The notes beneath the pieces are model-generated. The model saw only the letters and a program-made list of their open reading frames with translations, was not told the origin of the DNA and searched no databases. The translations under genes were made by a program, and so were the position numbers. From an uncultured Clostridium sp. (lineage in GTDB: Bacteria; Bacillota; Clostridia; Clostridiales; Clostridiaceae), in NCBI GenBank assembly GCA_937927335.1, contig CALBDU010000080.1, positions 1-48,471 on the forward strand: a stretch of 48,471 bases of DNA. The letters run 5' to 3'. This document shows positions 7,086 to 15,363 of the stretch, piece by piece (within the stretch, counting starts at the first letter, position 1; each line of letters begins with the position of its first letter).

Positions 7086-7778
7086 CTACAACAGCACCGG
7101 CAGTTCCCTTCTTAAGCTGATGAAGTCCTCACCTACGTCACAATTATATGCAAAAACATCCACTCCGCTATCATAGGCTCTTCTCAATGCATCACCAAAT
7201 AGCTTGTCCATTTTATCATGGGGAGTAAAGCATTCAGCATCCTTCATTTGTACAAGAAAAAGAACTCCTGCACCCGGGGCCTGCCCTTTTACATCTATAA
7301 GTTCCAGAAGGTGCTTTCTCCCTCTCTCGGTAGGCGCATCTGGAAACATAGCTACGCCGTCCTCTTCAAGTGTAACGCCCTTTACTTCAAGATAATATGT
7401 GTTATTTTCATTATCTGCAAGTTTAAAATCAAACCTGCTGCCTCCCCAGGTTTTTTCTCTTTGGATATTAGTATAGCCTGCCAGTTTTTCAATTTTCCCG
7501 CCCAAAAGAGCCTCCTCCACAACCTTGTTGGGGATCATGGAGTCTATGCTGATTATTCTATCGTTTTTATAGGCAGCAATAAGATCGTATTTTGTTTTTC
7601 TGTTTTCGTTTGTTTCTTCCCTTAATATGACCTTAGTTCCAGGGATTAATATTTCCCTGCACCTGCCTGTGTTTGGGACGTGAACTAAAGTTTCTTCGCC
7701 GTTTATTGCAACATAGGCTTTAAATCTGTTTGGCCTGTAAATAAACTCAGCTTTTATTATTTCCTTGTTAATTATCAT
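7086..7778 (-). CDS. sfsA: SfsA, sugar fermentation stimulation protein
   Basis: Protein of 230 residues, the usual SfsA length. Family hallmarks are HVPNTGRCREIL near 33-44, the acidic nuclease-like core EVKGVTLEEDGVAMFPDAPT and ERGRKHL. The PD-(D/E)xK-like core and OB-like N terminus suggest nucleic-acid binding; the physiological role is poorly defined even in E. coli. The ATG has AAGG(T) upstream. It lies in the minus-strand string that runs from dnaX towards EFR1. Confidence 0.95.
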   Translation of the reverse strand: MIINKEIIKAEFIYRPNRFKAYVAINGEETLVHVPNTGRCREILIPGTKVILREETNENRKTKYDLIAAYKNDRIISIDSMIPNKVVEEALLGGKIEKLAGYTNIQREKTWGGSRFDFKLADNENNTYYLEVKGVTLEEDGVAMFPDAPTERGRKHLLELIDVKGQAPGAGVLFLVQMKDAECFTPHDKMDKLFGDALRRAYDSGVDVFAYNCDVGEDFISLRRELPVLL

Positions 7779-7811
7779 TTTACACCTTCTTTAGTAAATA
7801 AGCCGGATAAT

Positions 7812-8072
7812 TTAAAAATATAATTTATATATTATTAAAAATATAATCCCCGGCACCCCGAAGAAACCAGCTATTAGTGCGGTTATTTCATTTATGGCGA
7901 TATAAAAATTAAAGCTCTGGCCTATAGTATTTACTATAAAAAGCAATACTACTCCCAATACACCATTTATTAATAGCTTTCCCAGTATTTTTATAGGCCA
8001 TGAAAATATCTTTACCACCAAGTACAAACAAACAGCAGCAATTAAAAAATATCCGGCATATTCAATCCCCAT
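7812..8072 (-). CDS. bofA: BofA, pro-sigma-K processing inhibitor
   Basis: Protein of 86 residues, almost entirely hydrophobic with two or three membrane helices. BofA in the forespore outer membrane holds back the SpoIVFB protease until the sigma-K checkpoint. Position downstream of recR/yaaL is the classical Bacillus and Clostridium order, and the C-terminal GFFGVPGIIFLIIY segment fits the family. The ATG at 8072 has GGGAGG eight bases upstream; a TTG two codons earlier is too close. It implies an endospore former. Confidence 0.88.
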   Translation of the reverse strand: MGIEYAGYFLIAAVCLYLVVKIFSWPIKILGKLLINGVLGVVLLFIVNTIGQSFNFYIAINEITALIAGFFGVPGIIFLIIYKLYF

Positions 8073-8097
8073 TGCCAATCCTCCCTAAAATTCTTAT

Positions 8098-8193
8098 TTA
8101 ATTATATTCGCGTTTAAAAAAACTATTAATAAAAATATTAAGAGTGATACATAAAGTAATACTGAACTTACCAAATGCCTCACTCTTATTCAT
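8098..8193 (-). CDS. Possible 31-residue membrane peptide
   Basis: An ATG immediately follows the DUF2508 stop codon (TAAATG), with AGGTGGG upstream inside the end of that gene. The frame gives 31 residues: a polar start MNKSEAFGKF, a hydrophobic middle and a basic tail. This fits a small membrane peptide between yaaL and bofA. There is no homology to cite and it may be chance. Confidence 0.3.
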   Translation of the reverse strand: MNKSEAFGKFSITLCITLNIFINSFFKREYN

Positions 8194-8442
8194 TTATCCC
8201 ACCTGGTTTTCTGCAATCAGATATGAGCTTCCTGCTGCTTCCAGTCCCTTTTGTTTTGCTTGAAATATTAAATATCCATACCTGGCTTTGGCAGCCTCTT
8301 CTTTAAATATGGCAAAATCAACCAGTCTCGGGTCATCTACATTTTCAAAAAGGCACCTGGCACATTTTAAATCCTCAACTGCTTGTTCAATTGCCTTAAG
8401 CAAAAGCTTATGTTCCTTGGAATATTCAACTTTCTTTTTCAT
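8194..8442 (-). CDS. yaaL: DUF2508 (YaaL-like) protein
   Basis: Protein of 82 residues, mostly helical and charged, with the YaaL position between recR and bofA. The start at 8442 is set by AGGAGG eight bases upstream; the frame continues 19 codons further without a ribosome binding site. Function unknown in the family. Confidence 0.8.
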   Translation of the reverse strand: MKKKVEYSKEHKLLLKAIEQAVEDLKCARCLFENVDDPRLVDFAIFKEEAAKARYGYLIFQAKQKGLEAAGSSYLIAENQVG

Positions 8443-8516
8443 AAAAAACCTCCTGATTAATGTCTTATTATAATAATTGACACAAATCAGGCTGTACATA
8501 CATAATAAAGGAAATT

Positions 8517-9113
8517 TTATATCTCGGTTCTTCCTTCCAGCGCTTTTGACAAGGTTACTTCATCAGCATAATCCAAGTCACCGCCAACTGGAATACCGTG
8601 TGCAATCCTGGTAACCTTCACACCAAAGGGCCTTAGTATTTTAGATATATACATAGCAGTGGCCTCTCCCTCCACATTTGGATTCGTAGCTATGATGATC
8701 TCCTTCACTTCTCCATTAACCCTTCTAATAAGCTCCTTTAATTTGATATCCTCAGGGCCTCTTCCTGCCATAGGGGAAATAGTTCCATGGAGTACATGGT
8801 AAGTTCCATTATATTCTTTAACCTTCTCCATGGAAATAATGTCTTTAGCCTGTTCCACTACGCATATAAGGGTCTTGTCCCTATTTGGATTTCTACAAAT
8901 AGCACACGGGTCGGTATCAGTGTAATTTCCACAAATTGAGCAATACTTTATAGTGCCTCTGGCTTTCACAAGAGCATCCGCAAATTCTTTGACTTCATCA
9001 CCTGGCAGATTAAGCACGTGAATGGTAAGCCTTTGCGCTGTTTTATAGCCTATTCCTGGAAGCTTCGCAAATTCTTCAATAAGTTTTTCTATTGCAACAG
9101 GATAAAAGTCCAA
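8517..9113 (-). CDS. recR: RecR recombination mediator
   Basis: Protein of 198 residues, the standard RecR length. It has the helix-hairpin-helix LPGIGYKTAQRL, the zinc-binding CSICGNYTDTDPCAIC, and a TOPRIM domain with VVEQAKDI and ATNPNVEGEATAMY. RecR works with RecO/RecF to load RecA at gaps. I take a TTG start at 9113 (MDFYP..., preceded by GAGG), which gives the canonical N terminus; a GTG three codons earlier is possible. It follows ybaB by 17 nt. Confidence 0.95.
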   Translation of the reverse strand: MDFYPVAIEKLIEEFAKLPGIGYKTAQRLTIHVLNLPGDEVKEFADALVKARGTIKYCSICGNYTDTDPCAICRNPNRDKTLICVVEQAKDIISMEKVKEYNGTYHVLHGTISPMAGRGPEDIKLKELIRRVNGEVKEIIIATNPNVEGEATAMYISKILRPFGVKVTRIAHGIPVGGDLDYADEVTLSKALEGRTEI

Positions 9114-9130
9114 ATCCTTCACCTCAATTA

Positions 9131-9475
9131 TTAAAACATTCCGGGAATATTCATTCCTCCAGTTAATTTTCCAAGCTCAGCTGCACTTTCTTCATCAGCC
9201 TTGGCAAGAACCTCATTGCAGGCTGTTATTATTAAATCCTGCAGCATTTCTATATCATCAGGGTCTACTACCTCAGGCTTTATTTTTATATCTGTAATTT
9301 GCTTCTTTCCATTGGCGTAAGCTATTACTGCTCCACCGCCTACAGCAGCTTCATAGGTCTTGTTTTCAAGCTCCTTTTGTTTTTCTTCCATCTGTTTCTG
9401 GAATTTCTGAGCCTGCTTCATTATATTATTCATGTTTGCCCCTCCACCAAAGTTAGGGAATCCACCTTTTGCCAT
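9131..9475 (-). CDS. ybaB: YbaB/EbfC nucleoid-associated protein
   Basis: Protein of 114 residues. A glycine-rich start, the coiled-coil segment MKQAQKFQKQMEEKQKELE, then GGGAVIAYANGKKQITDIKI and the conserved DPDDIEMLQDLI. The family forms tweezer-like DNA-binding dimers. Between dnaX and recR in the universal order. AAGGAGG precedes the ATG. Confidence 0.95.
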   Translation of the reverse strand: MAKGGFPNFGGGANMNNIMKQAQKFQKQMEEKQKELENKTYEAAVGGGAVIAYANGKKQITDIKIKPEVVDPDDIEMLQDLIITACNEVLAKADEESAAELGKLTGGMNIPGMF

Positions 9476-9549
9476 TATATAGTCCTCCTTAAATTTCTAA
9501 ATAAATTTCTTTAATATTATACCACACAGTAAAGTTTATACTCCATAGT

Positions 9550-11154
9550 TTATTCATCAATAATCTCAACGTCATCTCCAAAGGTCTTTCTTATAATATC
9601 TGTATTATCCTTTTCCAGCTCGCCGTTTTCAATTATATATTGTACGGATATAGGTTCCTCTAAAACCTCTGAAAAAATGGGGTTTACTATCCTTCTGTTC
9701 TCATCCTTATCAAGTCTGTCCTTATTAAATTTAAAAAGCTTGTCATATTTTATTGTTATAACCCCGTTAACGCATTCCACCGGTTCGCCGGTGGACAAAG
9801 CAGCATGAATAACCATATGCTTTTTTATTTTAAAAGCTTCCAATATATCCTTCCATCTTTTTCTCACTATTGCAGCTGTAAGTATGGATTCAACATTTTC
9901 ATGACCTACCGGCCTTATGATTTCAGCTTTTTCAGGTTTGGTTTCCGTTATGGCAAGGTCCTGTACAGAATCCTTAATCCTCTCGCAGGATACCTTTATT
10001 TCCCCTTGTCTGTAGGCTTCCTCAAGCCTGTTCAGCCTTGCCAGCACAACTTCCCTTGAGGTATCATATTCTATCCTGCACATTTTAATTACAGCAAGCT
10101 CCAGGTATATTCTGCTCTGTTTAATCCACTTGGTCTGTTCTTCTGTATCCTGTAGAATCCTAATATTTCTCATTATTTCTTCAACTCTTATATTTTGTGC
10201 CTGTTCGCCCAGTATTTCAATGTTTTCCTCTGACATATCCAATATGTCATGGGCATCCTGGCTTACCTTTATAACAAGCAGATTTCTCATATGAGATATC
10301 ATGTCCCTTATGAAATTGTAAATATCTTTGCCGCTGTAAACAACTTCATCCACTACCTTCATTGCTTTATCTATATCTTTATTTATTATTGCATCAGTAA
10401 GCTTGATTAAATTTTCATTGGTAACAAGTCCCATCATATCCAGCACATTTTCATATACAACCTTCCCCTGACCCATAGAGATAGCCTGGTCCAGGATACT
10501 AAGAGCATCTCTCATTGCACCGTCACACATTCTTCCTATAAGCTGCAAACTCTTGTCATCTGCAAAAATGCCTTGATCATCCACGATTTTTCTAAGCCTG
10601 TCAAAAACTTCAGAAGTTTTAATTCTCCTGAAATCAAACTTCTGGCATCTGGAAAGTATGGTAACTGGAAGCTTTTGAGGATCGGTGGTTGCTAAAATGA
10701 ATATTACGTTTGCCGGAGGTTCCTCCAAAGTTTTTAAAAAGGCATTTACTGCTTCCTGTGTAAGCATATGAACCTCGTCCATGATATATACCTTATAACG
10801 ACCTTCCTGTGGAGGGTACTTTACATTTTCAATAATATCCTTTATGTCCTCCAGCTTTCTCTTGGAGGCAGCATCCATTTCGATTACATCAATAGATGTT
10901 CCTGTATTGATTTTCCTGCACATTTCACATTGGTTGCAGGGTTCCCCATTCTGGATATTTGTACAATTCACCGCCTTAGCAAGGATCTTCGCCGTGGAGG
11001 TTTTTCCTGTTCCCCTGGTGCCGCAAAAAAGATACGCATGGGCAATTCTTTTATTTAATATCTGGTTTTTCAGAGTAACTGTAATGTGCTTCTGGCCCAC
11101 CACATCCCCAAAGGTTTTAGGCCTCCATTCTCTGTAAAGCGCAGTGTAAGACAT
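9550..11154 (-). CDS. dnaX: DNA polymerase III subunit gamma/tau
   Basis: Protein of 534 residues. Walker A GTRGTGKTS (about 45-53), a zinc-binding cluster with CNQCEMC, Walker B MDEVHML and sensor ILATTDPQKLP are all visible, followed by the collar domain and a C-terminal tau-like region. It is the clamp-loader ATPase. Length is typical of Clostridium DnaX. First gene of dnaX-ybaB-recR, behind the SRP RNA gene. Confidence 0.97.
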   Translation of the reverse strand: MSYTALYREWRPKTFGDVVGQKHITVTLKNQILNKRIAHAYLFCGTRGTGKTSTAKILAKAVNCTNIQNGEPCNQCEMCRKINTGTSIDVIEMDAASKRKLEDIKDIIENVKYPPQEGRYKVYIMDEVHMLTQEAVNAFLKTLEEPPANVIFILATTDPQKLPVTILSRCQKFDFRRIKTSEVFDRLRKIVDDQGIFADDKSLQLIGRMCDGAMRDALSILDQAISMGQGKVVYENVLDMMGLVTNENLIKLTDAIINKDIDKAMKVVDEVVYSGKDIYNFIRDMISHMRNLLVIKVSQDAHDILDMSEENIEILGEQAQNIRVEEIMRNIRILQDTEEQTKWIKQSRIYLELAVIKMCRIEYDTSREVVLARLNRLEEAYRQGEIKVSCERIKDSVQDLAITETKPEKAEIIRPVGHENVESILTAAIVRKRWKDILEAFKIKKHMVIHAALSTGEPVECVNGVITIKYDKLFKFNKDRLDKDENRRIVNPIFSEVLEEPISVQYIIENGELEKDNTDIIRKTFGDDVEIIDE

Positions 11155-11186
11155 TTGTTCACCTTCTCTATTTTTCTTCCTAATAT

Positions 11187-11216
11187 ATTATACATTAAAT
11201 CACTGGTTTAAAACAA
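11187..11216 (-). promoter_or_regulatory. Probable dnaX promoter
   Basis: Minus strand: -10 TATAAT (11187-11192), 18-nt spacer and a weak -35 TTGTTT (11211-11216), just downstream of the SRP RNA terminator, so dnaX can be transcribed independently of the RNA genes. Confidence 0.5.
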
Positions 11217-11227
11217 AATTATATAAC

Positions 11228-11252
11228 AAAAAAGATACCAATATGGTATCTC
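11228..11252 (-). terminator. Terminator of the SRP RNA gene
   Basis: GATACCA/TGGTATC hairpin with a small loop, followed by six T on the minus strand. It lies about 12 nt past the 3' end of the SRP RNA. Confidence 0.85.
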
Positions 11253-11264
11253 AGTTTTTAATGA

Positions 11265-11537
11265 ATGTCGTGCACCTTGCTTCGTCTGTTAATCTATGAG
11301 CGTTACCTGTATAGTTAACTCAAACCAGGTTGCTCCACGGCACACGAAAAGTATCACTTACCGCTGCTTCCTTCCGGACCTGACGGGGTTCATGAGTTTC
11401 CGTTGCGTGGGACCCGATTATCAACGCCACTTTTACAGGCCAGACCCCACAGATTAAAGCCTAAGCAAGGAATTCAACCCTGCTGCAGCGGATTGCAGGT
11501 TACAGGGCACCGCTAACTCCCCATCTAGCACGACAAA
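11265..11537 (-). ncRNA. ffs: Signal recognition particle RNA, long Gram-positive type
   Basis: About 270 nt. The helix 8 core GTCAGGTCCGGAAGGAAGCA is intact (about 11358-11386). The Alu-domain start GTGCTAGATGGGGAG and the pairing 3' end AAGGTGCACGACA match Bacillus-type scRNA with helices 1-5. It scaffolds Ffh and HBsu for co-translational targeting. Ends are approximate, set by pairing of the two termini. The gene follows tRNA-Ser(GGA) directly on the same strand and is probably co-transcribed with it. Confidence 0.95.
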
Positions 11538-11544
11538 GTTTTAA

Positions 11545-11635
11545 TGGCGGAGAAAGGGGGATTCGAACCCCCGGTAAAGTTATCCCCTACACACGCTTTC
11601 CAGGCGTGCTCCTTAAACCACTCGGACATCTCTCC
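11545..11635 (-). tRNA. tRNA-Ser (anticodon GGA)
   Basis: Type II cloverleaf of 91 nt: acceptor GGAGAGA paired with TTTCTCC, anticodon arm CACGC-CTGGAAA-GCGTG (anticodon GGA), a long variable arm, T-arm GGTTCGAATC and encoded CCA. Discriminator base G. It is the cognate reader of UCC, the codon displayed by the T-box leaders at 3640-4550. Confidence 0.96.
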
Positions 11636-11693
11636 ATAATTGATTTACTCATGAAACTATATTAAATTGTGTTCCACAACACAAGCTATTATA

Positions 11694-12950
11694 CTATGAT
11701 TTTTTACTTTCTTCAATAGATTTATTCAAAATATTTTCGATAGTTTCAAATACGCCGGTCCAGGAAAGCTTTTTGATGCTTTCATATACCCAGTCTCCGC
11801 ATATGTTTTTATGCTCCAGCAGCATATTGATCTGATTATCTATGGCTTTTTTGAGACGATCCTCAAAATCAGGCAGTTCCTCAGGGAATGGAACATCAAC
11901 CTTTGCCATTTTAGGAAGCTTTACATAGCTGATTATGCCGCAGCTGTTAATTTTTTTCCCAATCCACTGTTTTACTCCTGGCAGATCCGTAGTAACAACC
12001 TTAAGACCTGAAGCAAGAGCTTCAATCAATACCAGTGGAAGCCCCTCATAAAAGGAAGGAAGAATAAAAATATCCGACTCTCTAAAAACCTTAGCGAGCT
12101 TGTCCTGGGACACATTTCCTGTAAAATCCACTTCATGCCTGCATTTTTCCGCAGCCCTGTATATGGCATCGGTCTCTTCAGTCACATTCCCTGAACCAGC
12201 TATAGTAAGCCTTATTTTTTCATCATAGAGTGGCAGCTTATCTACAGCTTTTATTAAAGATAAAACCCCTTTTGAAAAATTCAGCTTCCCTGCGTATACA
12301 AGCTCTATGGTGCTCATATCCGTCTTGCAATTATCCCTGTGGAAGATATAGGAATTGTACCCGCTGCCTATAACATGCACTTTATTGTCTTCAACTCCAT
12401 ACTTATCAATAATTTTCCCCTTTTGATATTCATTTAACGCAAAAATATAATCCAGCTTTCTGCAGCCCTTAATAACATATTCTGAATACTGAGGTGCCAG
12501 CTCCAGCTGCCTCAGGTCAGTTCCATGGCATATTGTTCCACATTTAATGTCTGGAAATAGTTCCTTTACATAGGCACTTAAAATCCAGAGATGATGCATT
12601 AATATCATGTCAGGGTTAAATTCTTCAACTGCCCTGGTAATAACCTTTTTAAAGGCTCTTTTCCATTTATCAAGCATCTCAGTGGTTAATGAGCTGTATC
12701 TTATACTGTCATAAGGCATAACATCACTCATGCCCGGTATACTGAAAGGCAGTTCATCGGTATGAAAAAATACAGGATAAAATTGTATGTCATTATCGCC
12801 TTTAAAAACAAATTCCTCTCCTTTATCCAATGCTGCCACAAAGGCCTGGGTACAGCCCTTCCTGTCGGCTTCCCTAAGCATAGCCTGAAGATATATTCCG
12901 CTGCCTGTTTTTTCAGGTTTTTGTGCTATTATGTGAAGCAGTCTTTTCAT
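11694..12950 (-). CDS. Group 1 (GT4) glycosyltransferase
   Basis: Protein of 418 residues with GT-B layout. An N-terminal acceptor domain precedes the C-terminal donor domain, which has YAGKLNFSKG, the E-x7-E element EGLPLVLIE and SGLKVVTTDLPG. It transfers a sugar from a nucleotide sugar to an unknown acceptor. It stands alone between the tRNA/SRP genes and a YbjQ gene, so no pathway is indicated. GGAG precedes the ATG. Confidence 0.88.
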   Translation of the reverse strand: MKRLLHIIAQKPEKTGSGIYLQAMLREADRKGCTQAFVAALDKGEEFVFKGDNDIQFYPVFFHTDELPFSIPGMSDVMPYDSIRYSSLTTEMLDKWKRAFKKVITRAVEEFNPDMILMHHLWILSAYVKELFPDIKCGTICHGTDLRQLELAPQYSEYVIKGCRKLDYIFALNEYQKGKIIDKYGVEDNKVHVIGSGYNSYIFHRDNCKTDMSTIELVYAGKLNFSKGVLSLIKAVDKLPLYDEKIRLTIAGSGNVTEETDAIYRAAEKCRHEVDFTGNVSQDKLAKVFRESDIFILPSFYEGLPLVLIEALASGLKVVTTDLPGVKQWIGKKINSCGIISYVKLPKMAKVDVPFPEELPDFEDRLKKAIDNQINMLLEHKNICGDWVYESIKKLSWTGVFETIENILNKSIEESKKS

Positions 12951-12980
12951 TATTTTCTCCTTTCAGCCTGGGATACGGTT

Positions 12981-13010
12981 AAAAAACTCCGGAGCAGCCT
13001 CCGGAGTTAA
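12981..13010 (-). terminator. Terminator of the YbjQ gene
   Basis: Perfect AACTCCGGAG/CTCCGGAGTT hairpin followed by six T on the minus strand, just after the YbjQ stop. Confidence 0.9.
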
Positions 13011-13022
13011 GCTTCAAATATA

Positions 13023-13343
13023 TTATTCATACCTTACAGCTGTACCTGAAGCTGAAACCATAAGCATTCCATTATCGGCACCCAGCACTTCATAATCTAT
13101 ATCCACGCCTAGTATTGCATTTGCCCCCAGGTCTTCTGCCCTTCTTTCCATTTCTCTAATGGCATTTTCCCTTGCCTGAATCAGTTCCTCTTCATAGGTA
13201 GCGGAACGTCCGCCAAAAAAGTTAGATAGACCTGCTGTAAAATCCTTTATAAAATTTACTCCGGATATAACCTCTCCACATACTATTCCTTTGTATTCTA
13301 AAATCTTTTTTCCTTCAATGGTCGGGGTTGTGGTGATAATCAT
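13023..13343 (-). CDS. YbjQ/UPF0145 family protein
   Basis: Protein of 106 residues, the length of the YbjQ (DUF74) family. The conserved end of the fold, RAEDLGANAILGVDIDYEVLG, is present. The family forms pentamers and has been called heavy-metal-binding, but its function is unsettled. AGGGAGG region upstream of the ATG and its own terminator suggest a single-gene unit. Confidence 0.88.
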   Translation of the reverse strand: MIITTTPTIEGKKILEYKGIVCGEVISGVNFIKDFTAGLSNFFGGRSATYEEELIQARENAIREMERRAEDLGANAILGVDIDYEVLGADNGMLMVSASGTAVRYE

Positions 13344-13492
13344 AATTTAACCTCCCTAATTAAAAGACTTATATTAACCTTATTTTATCACACAGAATGA
13401 AAAGGTAAAACAGTTATTTACTAAAGGCATTTTCATCCTACTCCCTAAAAGCCAGCTCTATTTAATTGGTTCAATTTAAAATAATATATAAA

Positions 13493-13520
13493 AAAAGCAG
13501 CAAATCAATTGATTCACTGC
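13493..13520 (-). terminator. Terminator of tRNA-Ser(CGA)
   Basis: Imperfect hairpin GCAG...CTGC with AATCAATTGATT inside, followed by seven T on the minus strand, directly after the tRNA. Confidence 0.75.
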
Positions 13521-13527
13521 CTTTTGA

Positions 13528-13619
13528 TGGCGGAGAGAGAGGGATTTGAACCCTCGGTGCGGTATTAGCCGCACAACAGTTTTCGAGACTGTCACCATAG
13601 GCCACTCGGACATCTCTCC
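13528..13619 (-). tRNA. tRNA-Ser (anticodon CGA)
   Basis: Type II tRNA of 92 nt: acceptor GGAGAGA/TCTCTCC, anticodon arm ACAGT-CTCGAAA-ACTGT (anticodon CGA, reads UCG), a long variable arm, T-arm GGTTCAAATC, encoded CCA and discriminator G. It occupies the 350-nt gap between the YbjQ and double-MarR genes. The remaining ~150 nt (13344-13492) hold nothing I recognise. Confidence 0.95.
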
Positions 13620-13696
13620 AAGTTTACTTATCTATTATACTAAATAATATTAATCAAATCAAATATATGTTATATTACTATTAGCGGAGGTTAGAT

Positions 13697-14668
13697 ATGG
13701 AATATGAATTTTACATTCTATCAAGATATTTGTTTTTAAAAATAGAACGAACCTATAGCGCCATAGTTGAAAAATCAGGGGTCACCCTGCCTCAGCTCAG
13801 GGTGCTTTGGATTATTAACGCATTTCCAGGAGTAAATTCAAGCATGATATCAAAAGCTGGGTGCTGGACCAGGCCCACAGTTACCAATATAATAAAAATC
13901 CTGCTTGCGAAGCAATTAGTGGAAAGGGATGCATCTCCTAATAAAAAATCCAAAAGCCTTCACTTGACAAGATCAGGCTTTAATGTAATAAATTTAAACA
14001 AACAGACAAACAACAGCAGCTTTCCTTTGCTCAAACTGCTAAGCATTTCTGACAGAACAGATCTGAGGAAGCTTATAGAAATTTACAAGCATACCGCTTT
14101 AAAATCAAAAAACTCCTTTATATTGAATTATATTGAAAAGCTTAATTCTCTGTCATTGAAAATAGAATACCAAAGCTTTGCTGATGAGGATCGTCCAAAG
14201 CTGAAAAGCCTTGTGGAGCTTTATAATCTACTTCGAATATTTGTACTCACGGTTGAAAACGAACACAGCCTTCTATTGAAGGACATGAATTTGACCTACC
14301 CCCAAATGAGAGCTTTAAAAATAATAAACTCCTTTAAAGGCATTACATCCCTGCAGCTCAGTGAAATGGCTCTGTGGTCCCCATCCTCAGCTAATCTGGT
14401 GGTTAATAACCTTTATAAAAAGGAGCTGATATACAAGGATAAGGGATCAGTAAAAAATTCTCTTCATATGTATACTACTGGCCGGGCAGAAGAAATAATA
14501 AAAAAGGATGTAGATGAAAATATAAATAAAATAGGCACCCTTCATCTTTTAGATGAGGTGCCTGATGAAAAACTTAAACAATTAAATAAACTTCTACATT
14601 ATTTAAATGAAGAAGTTAATAATCATATGGTGGTGGAATTTATTGAAAGATTATATCCTGTCCAGTAG
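13697..14668 (+). CDS. Fused tandem MarR-family regulator (two winged-helix domains)
   Basis: Protein of 323 residues, about twice a MarR monomer. Half one (about 1-130) has LPQLRVLWIINAFPGVNSSMISKAGCWTRPTVTNIIKILL. Half two (about 165-300) repeats it as YPQMRALKIINSFKGITSLQLSEMALWSPSSANLVVNNLY (each shown here as continuous helix-turn-helix regions, roughly 35-75 and 205-245). Such a fusion could bind DNA as a pseudo-dimer. It is convergent with the Ehr complex operon and overlaps its last gene by 18 nt. Targets unknown. GGAGG precedes the ATG. Confidence 0.75.
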   Translation: MEYEFYILSRYLFLKIERTYSAIVEKSGVTLPQLRVLWIINAFPGVNSSMISKAGCWTRPTVTNIIKILLAKQLVERDASPNKKSKSLHLTRSGFNVINLNKQTNNSSFPLLKLLSISDRTDLRKLIEIYKHTALKSKNSFILNYIEKLNSLSLKIEYQSFADEDRPKLKSLVELYNLLRIFVLTVENEHSLLLKDMNLTYPQMRALKIINSFKGITSLQLSEMALWSPSSANLVVNNLYKKELIYKDKGSVKNSLHMYTTGRAEEIIKKDVDENINKIGTLHLLDEVPDEKLKQLNKLLHYLNEEVNNHMVVEFIERLYPVQ

Positions 14669-15355
14669 CTTCAGCAAACCATATATTAAGGCCTGAGGTG
14701 AAGGAGGGCAGCCTGGGATGGTTAAATCCACCGGCAATATGCCGCTCAGCCGGTCAATAACCCCGTAAGCTTCCTTAAACACCCCACCGTCGTGGGCACA
14801 TGCTCCTGCAGCAATAACTATCTTAGGTGCTGGCATGGCATTATAGGTTTTAATCAGCGCTTCCTTCATATTAATAGTCACTGGACCTGTTACCACTATT
14901 CCATCAACATGCCTTGGGGAAGCTGTAAAATCGATGCCGAACCTTGAAAGTGCATAATATGTGTTTGACATCGCAGACAGCTCCAGCATGCAGGCATTGC
15001 AGGAGCCTGTATCTACTGAGCGAAGCATTAAGGACCTCTTAAATTTTTTATATATCTTCTCCTTTAATTCATTTCCTGCATCATCAATTACGGCCATTTT
15101 ATAATCATGGCTGTTTTTAATAGCACCCGCCTCACATCCGTCAACACAATTGCCGCAGTAAATACAGCTGCTATTATCAATGGAGGGCCCGTGATCTCCT
15201 GTTTTTATTGCATTAACCAGGCATTTCTCAATGCACTTCCCGCAATTATTGCAGCTACCGAGAATTTCAAGGCTGCCAAAGGAATTTTCGTTAAAATAAA
15301 GTGGATCCTTAACTGTTTCAATACCATTTATGGCTCTGTCATATATAAATCTCAT
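14651..15355 (-). CDS. Ehr complex small subunit: ferredoxin + NuoB/HycG-like fusion
   Basis: Protein of 234 residues. Residues ~34-80 carry two [4Fe-4S] motifs, CNNCGKCIEKC and CIYCGNCVDGC (HycF/HyfH-like). The C-terminal NuoB/HycG-like part has the proximal-cluster ligands CNAC, GACAHDGG and GCPPSP. In hydrogenase 4 these are two subunits; here they are one polypeptide. It would pass electrons from ferredoxin-type clusters towards the large subunit. Last gene of the operon; its 3' end overlaps the convergent double-MarR gene. Confidence 0.85.
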   Translation of the reverse strand: MRFIYDRAINGIETVKDPLYFNENSFGSLEILGSCNNCGKCIEKCLVNAIKTGDHGPSIDNSSCIYCGNCVDGCEAGAIKNSHDYKMAVIDDAGNELKEKIYKKFKRSLMLRSVDTGSCNACMLELSAMSNTYYALSRFGIDFTASPRHVDGIVVTGPVTINMKEALIKTYNAMPAPKIVIAAGACAHDGGVFKEAYGVIDRLSGILPVDLTIPGCPPSPQALIYGLLKLLDRI

Positions 15356-15363
15356 TACCTTAC

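Noticed and set aside
7218..7625. 135-codon open frame antisense to sfsA
   Set aside because: The opposite strand is a clear SfsA with all family motifs; the frame has no recognisable features.
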